A DNA stretch of 8,395 nt, taken from the NCBI GenBank assembly GCA_003537495.1, contig DPSB01000354.1:1-8395 (forward strand). Direction: 5' to 3'. The stretch is from Cytophagales bacterium. Its GTDB lineage: Bacteria > Bacteroidota > Bacteroidia > Cytophagales > Cyclobacteriaceae. A program made the translations under genes and the position numbers. The notes beneath the pieces were generated by a model. The model had not been told where the DNA came from. It ran no database searches and was given only the letters and a program-made list of their open reading frames with translations. This document shows positions 7,018-8,395 of this stretch, piece by piece (position 1 is the stretch's first letter; the number at the start of each line of letters is the position of its first letter).

Positions 7018-8395
7018 ATGAAAAAGATTCATAAATATTTATTTCTAAGCCTGATGGTTACAGCAGCTTGTAATCCATTTGAGCTGGATGAAATTGTAGA
7101 TCCGAATAACCCATCGGTTCAAAGTGTTGCAAGCAATGCAACCAAAAACCAACTTCAGTTTTTACTTACTGGATTGGAGTCGCGGCACAGAGGTTATGTG
7201 GGTAACGTAACCCAAGCTTGGAATACTTTTGGTCGCGAGATCTGGTATCTGAATGGTTCAGACCCTCGTTTCCAAACGGATTGGCTTGGCCAGAATGGTC
7301 GTGTGCCGGATGCGGCTTACTTTGGTTTTGGAGCTACAGGTGGAGGCTCTTATGCCACGCCTTACCAGGCTATAAAACAAGCGCAGGTACTTATTGATGC
7401 TGCTGCAAATACTACCGTGGTTTCTGCTGCCGAGCGAAGTGCCATTTCTGGTTTTGCAAAAACAATTATGGGCTACCAGTTTATGATTCCGGCAAATTTT
7501 GTTTACCAGAATGGAATCAGAATTGATATTGCTGATCCGCTAAACCCTGGCCCTTATGTAACTTACGATGCGGCATTAGATCACATTGCAGACTTATTAG
7601 ATGCAGGCTTGGCTGATTTGAATGCAGCAGGCAACGGAAATTTTCCCTTTAAGCTAACAGCAGGCTGGACAGGTTTCAATACTATCGAAACCCTGAAGCA
7701 GGTTAATCGAGGCATTGCTGCAAGATTGCATTTGTATAGAGAAGATTGGCAAGGTGCTTTGGATGCGGTTAATGCATCATTCATTAACGAAACCGGAGAT
7801 CTTAATGCAGGGCCAGCTCATCCTTACGGTGCGCCTCCCGATGCATTCAATCCGTTGTTTTATGTAGCTAACGCATCTGTATCTACAATTATAGTGGTAC
7901 ACCCATCCGTATTGGATGATGCTACGCCAGGTGATAAGCGTGTGACTGATAAATTCTTGTTACGAACTACTCCGGTAACAATTTCTACAGATGCCGGTCC
8001 ACTAACCGGAACACATCAGGATAAACGCTGGACGGCAAACACATCTTCAATACCATTTATCAGAAATGAAGAACTCATTTTAATAAAGGCAGAAGCTCTG
8101 GCTCAACTCGGATCCGCACAAAATCTGACTGATGCTGAAACAGCAATTAACGTTATTCGTAATGCTGCATTAATTGGAAATTATTCAGGGGCTGTTACAA
8201 AAGATGCTCTCATTGATGAAATCCTATACCAAAGAAGATATTCACTTTGGGCAGAACCTTGGGGACATCGTTGGATTGATGCAAGGAGATATGATCGTCT
8301 CGATGAAATCCCAACCAGTTATGATAATGGGGCCATCTTTACTCAGTTTCCACATCCCCAATCAGATTTGAACTGGGATGCATATACAGGCAACT
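7018..8395 (+). CDS. SusD/RagB-family surface glycan-binding lipoprotein (3' end outside window)
   Basis: The partner lid of the preceding SusC transporter: it binds oligosaccharides at the cell surface and passes them to the barrel. The frame opens at ATG 7018, 13 bases after the susC stop, and is still open at the window edge after 459 codons. The N-terminus is a lipoprotein signal with lipobox VTAAC and Cys18, followed by an acidic stretch (FELDEIVD) then DPNNPS. SusD hallmarks are the PYQAIKQAQ helix near 120, VNRGIAARLHL near 230, PGDKR near 304-308, RNEELILIKAEA at 349-360, and a QRRYSLWAEPWGHRWIDARR block near 405-424. The last residues (FPHPQSDLNWD then AYTGN) match the usual SusD ending (FPIPQxExxxN), so the stop is probably only a few codons beyond the edge. 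The ligand cannot be told from sequence; aromatic residues such as the NGSDPRFQTDW region near 82 may line the site. Confidence 0.93.
   Translation, partial: MKKIHKYLFLSLMVTAACNPFELDEIVDPNNPSVQSVASNATKNQLQFLLTGLESRHRGYVGNVTQAWNTFGREIWYLNGSDPRFQTDWLGQNGRVPDAAYFGFGATGGGSYATPYQAIKQAQVLIDAAANTTVVSAAERSAISGFAKTIMGYQFMIPANFVYQNGIRIDIADPLNPGPYVTYDAALDHIADLLDAGLADLNAAGNGNFPFKLTAGWTGFNTIETLKQVNRGIAARLHLYREDWQGALDAVNASFINETGDLNAGPAHPYGAPPDAFNPLFYVANASVSTIIVVHPSVLDDATPGDKRVTDKFLLRTTPVTISTDAGPLTGTHQDKRWTANTSSIPFIRNEELILIKAEALAQLGSAQNLTDAETAINVIRNAALIGNYSGAVTKDALIDEILYQRRYSLWAEPWGHRWIDARRYDRLDEIPTSYDNGAIFTQFPHPQSDLNWDAYTGN

Noticed and set aside
8174..8371. Plus-strand open frame of 65 codons near the right edge
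   Set aside because: It lies in another frame inside the conserved C-terminal part of the SusD gene, which is open through the edge and carries the family motifs.

Overview
The window comes from a member of the Bacteroidota, most likely a free-living Cytophagales-like bacterium; the genus cannot be fixed. The grounds are a SusC/SusD pair, a type IX secretion (T9SS) C-terminal sorting domain, lipoprotein signals, moderately AT-leaning DNA, starts without clear Shine-Dalgarno sequences and short AT-rich promoter-like stretches. All genes lie on the + strand and the coding density is high. No RNA gene, mobile element or CRISPR array was seen.

Layout. (1) Positions 2-103 hold the last residues of a glycoside hydrolase family 5 (GH5)-like enzyme whose body lies upstream of the window. 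(2) Positions 88-1158 encode a lipoprotein of the SGNH/GDSL esterase type that best fits carbohydrate esterase family 2 (CE2). (3) Positions 1151-3103 encode a secreted GH5 enzyme with an accessory beta-rich module and a T9SS sorting domain. These three genes overlap one another by 16 and 8 bases, so they look like one translationally coupled unit. (4) Positions 3185-3832 encode an exported protein made of two YciI-like domains. (5) Positions 3833-4028 are a non-coding gap with two alternative hairpins, a perfect 12-bp palindrome and an AT-rich promoter-like region. (6) Positions 4029-7004 encode a SusC-type TonB-dependent outer-membrane transporter. (7) From 7018 to the window edge runs its SusD-type surface lipoprotein, cut by the edge probably only a few codons before its stop.

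Together this is the core of a polysaccharide utilization locus. The GH5 enzymes would cut a beta-1,4-linked backbone (mannan, glucomannan or glucan) outside the cell. The CE2-like esterase would remove acetyl groups that block them. SusD/SusC would bind the oligosaccharides and import them across the outer membrane using TonB energy. The substrate is inferred from enzyme families only. The YciI-like protein has no obvious place in this scheme, and it and the regulatory-looking gap before susC are the least ordinary parts of the window. I see no wholly new system here.
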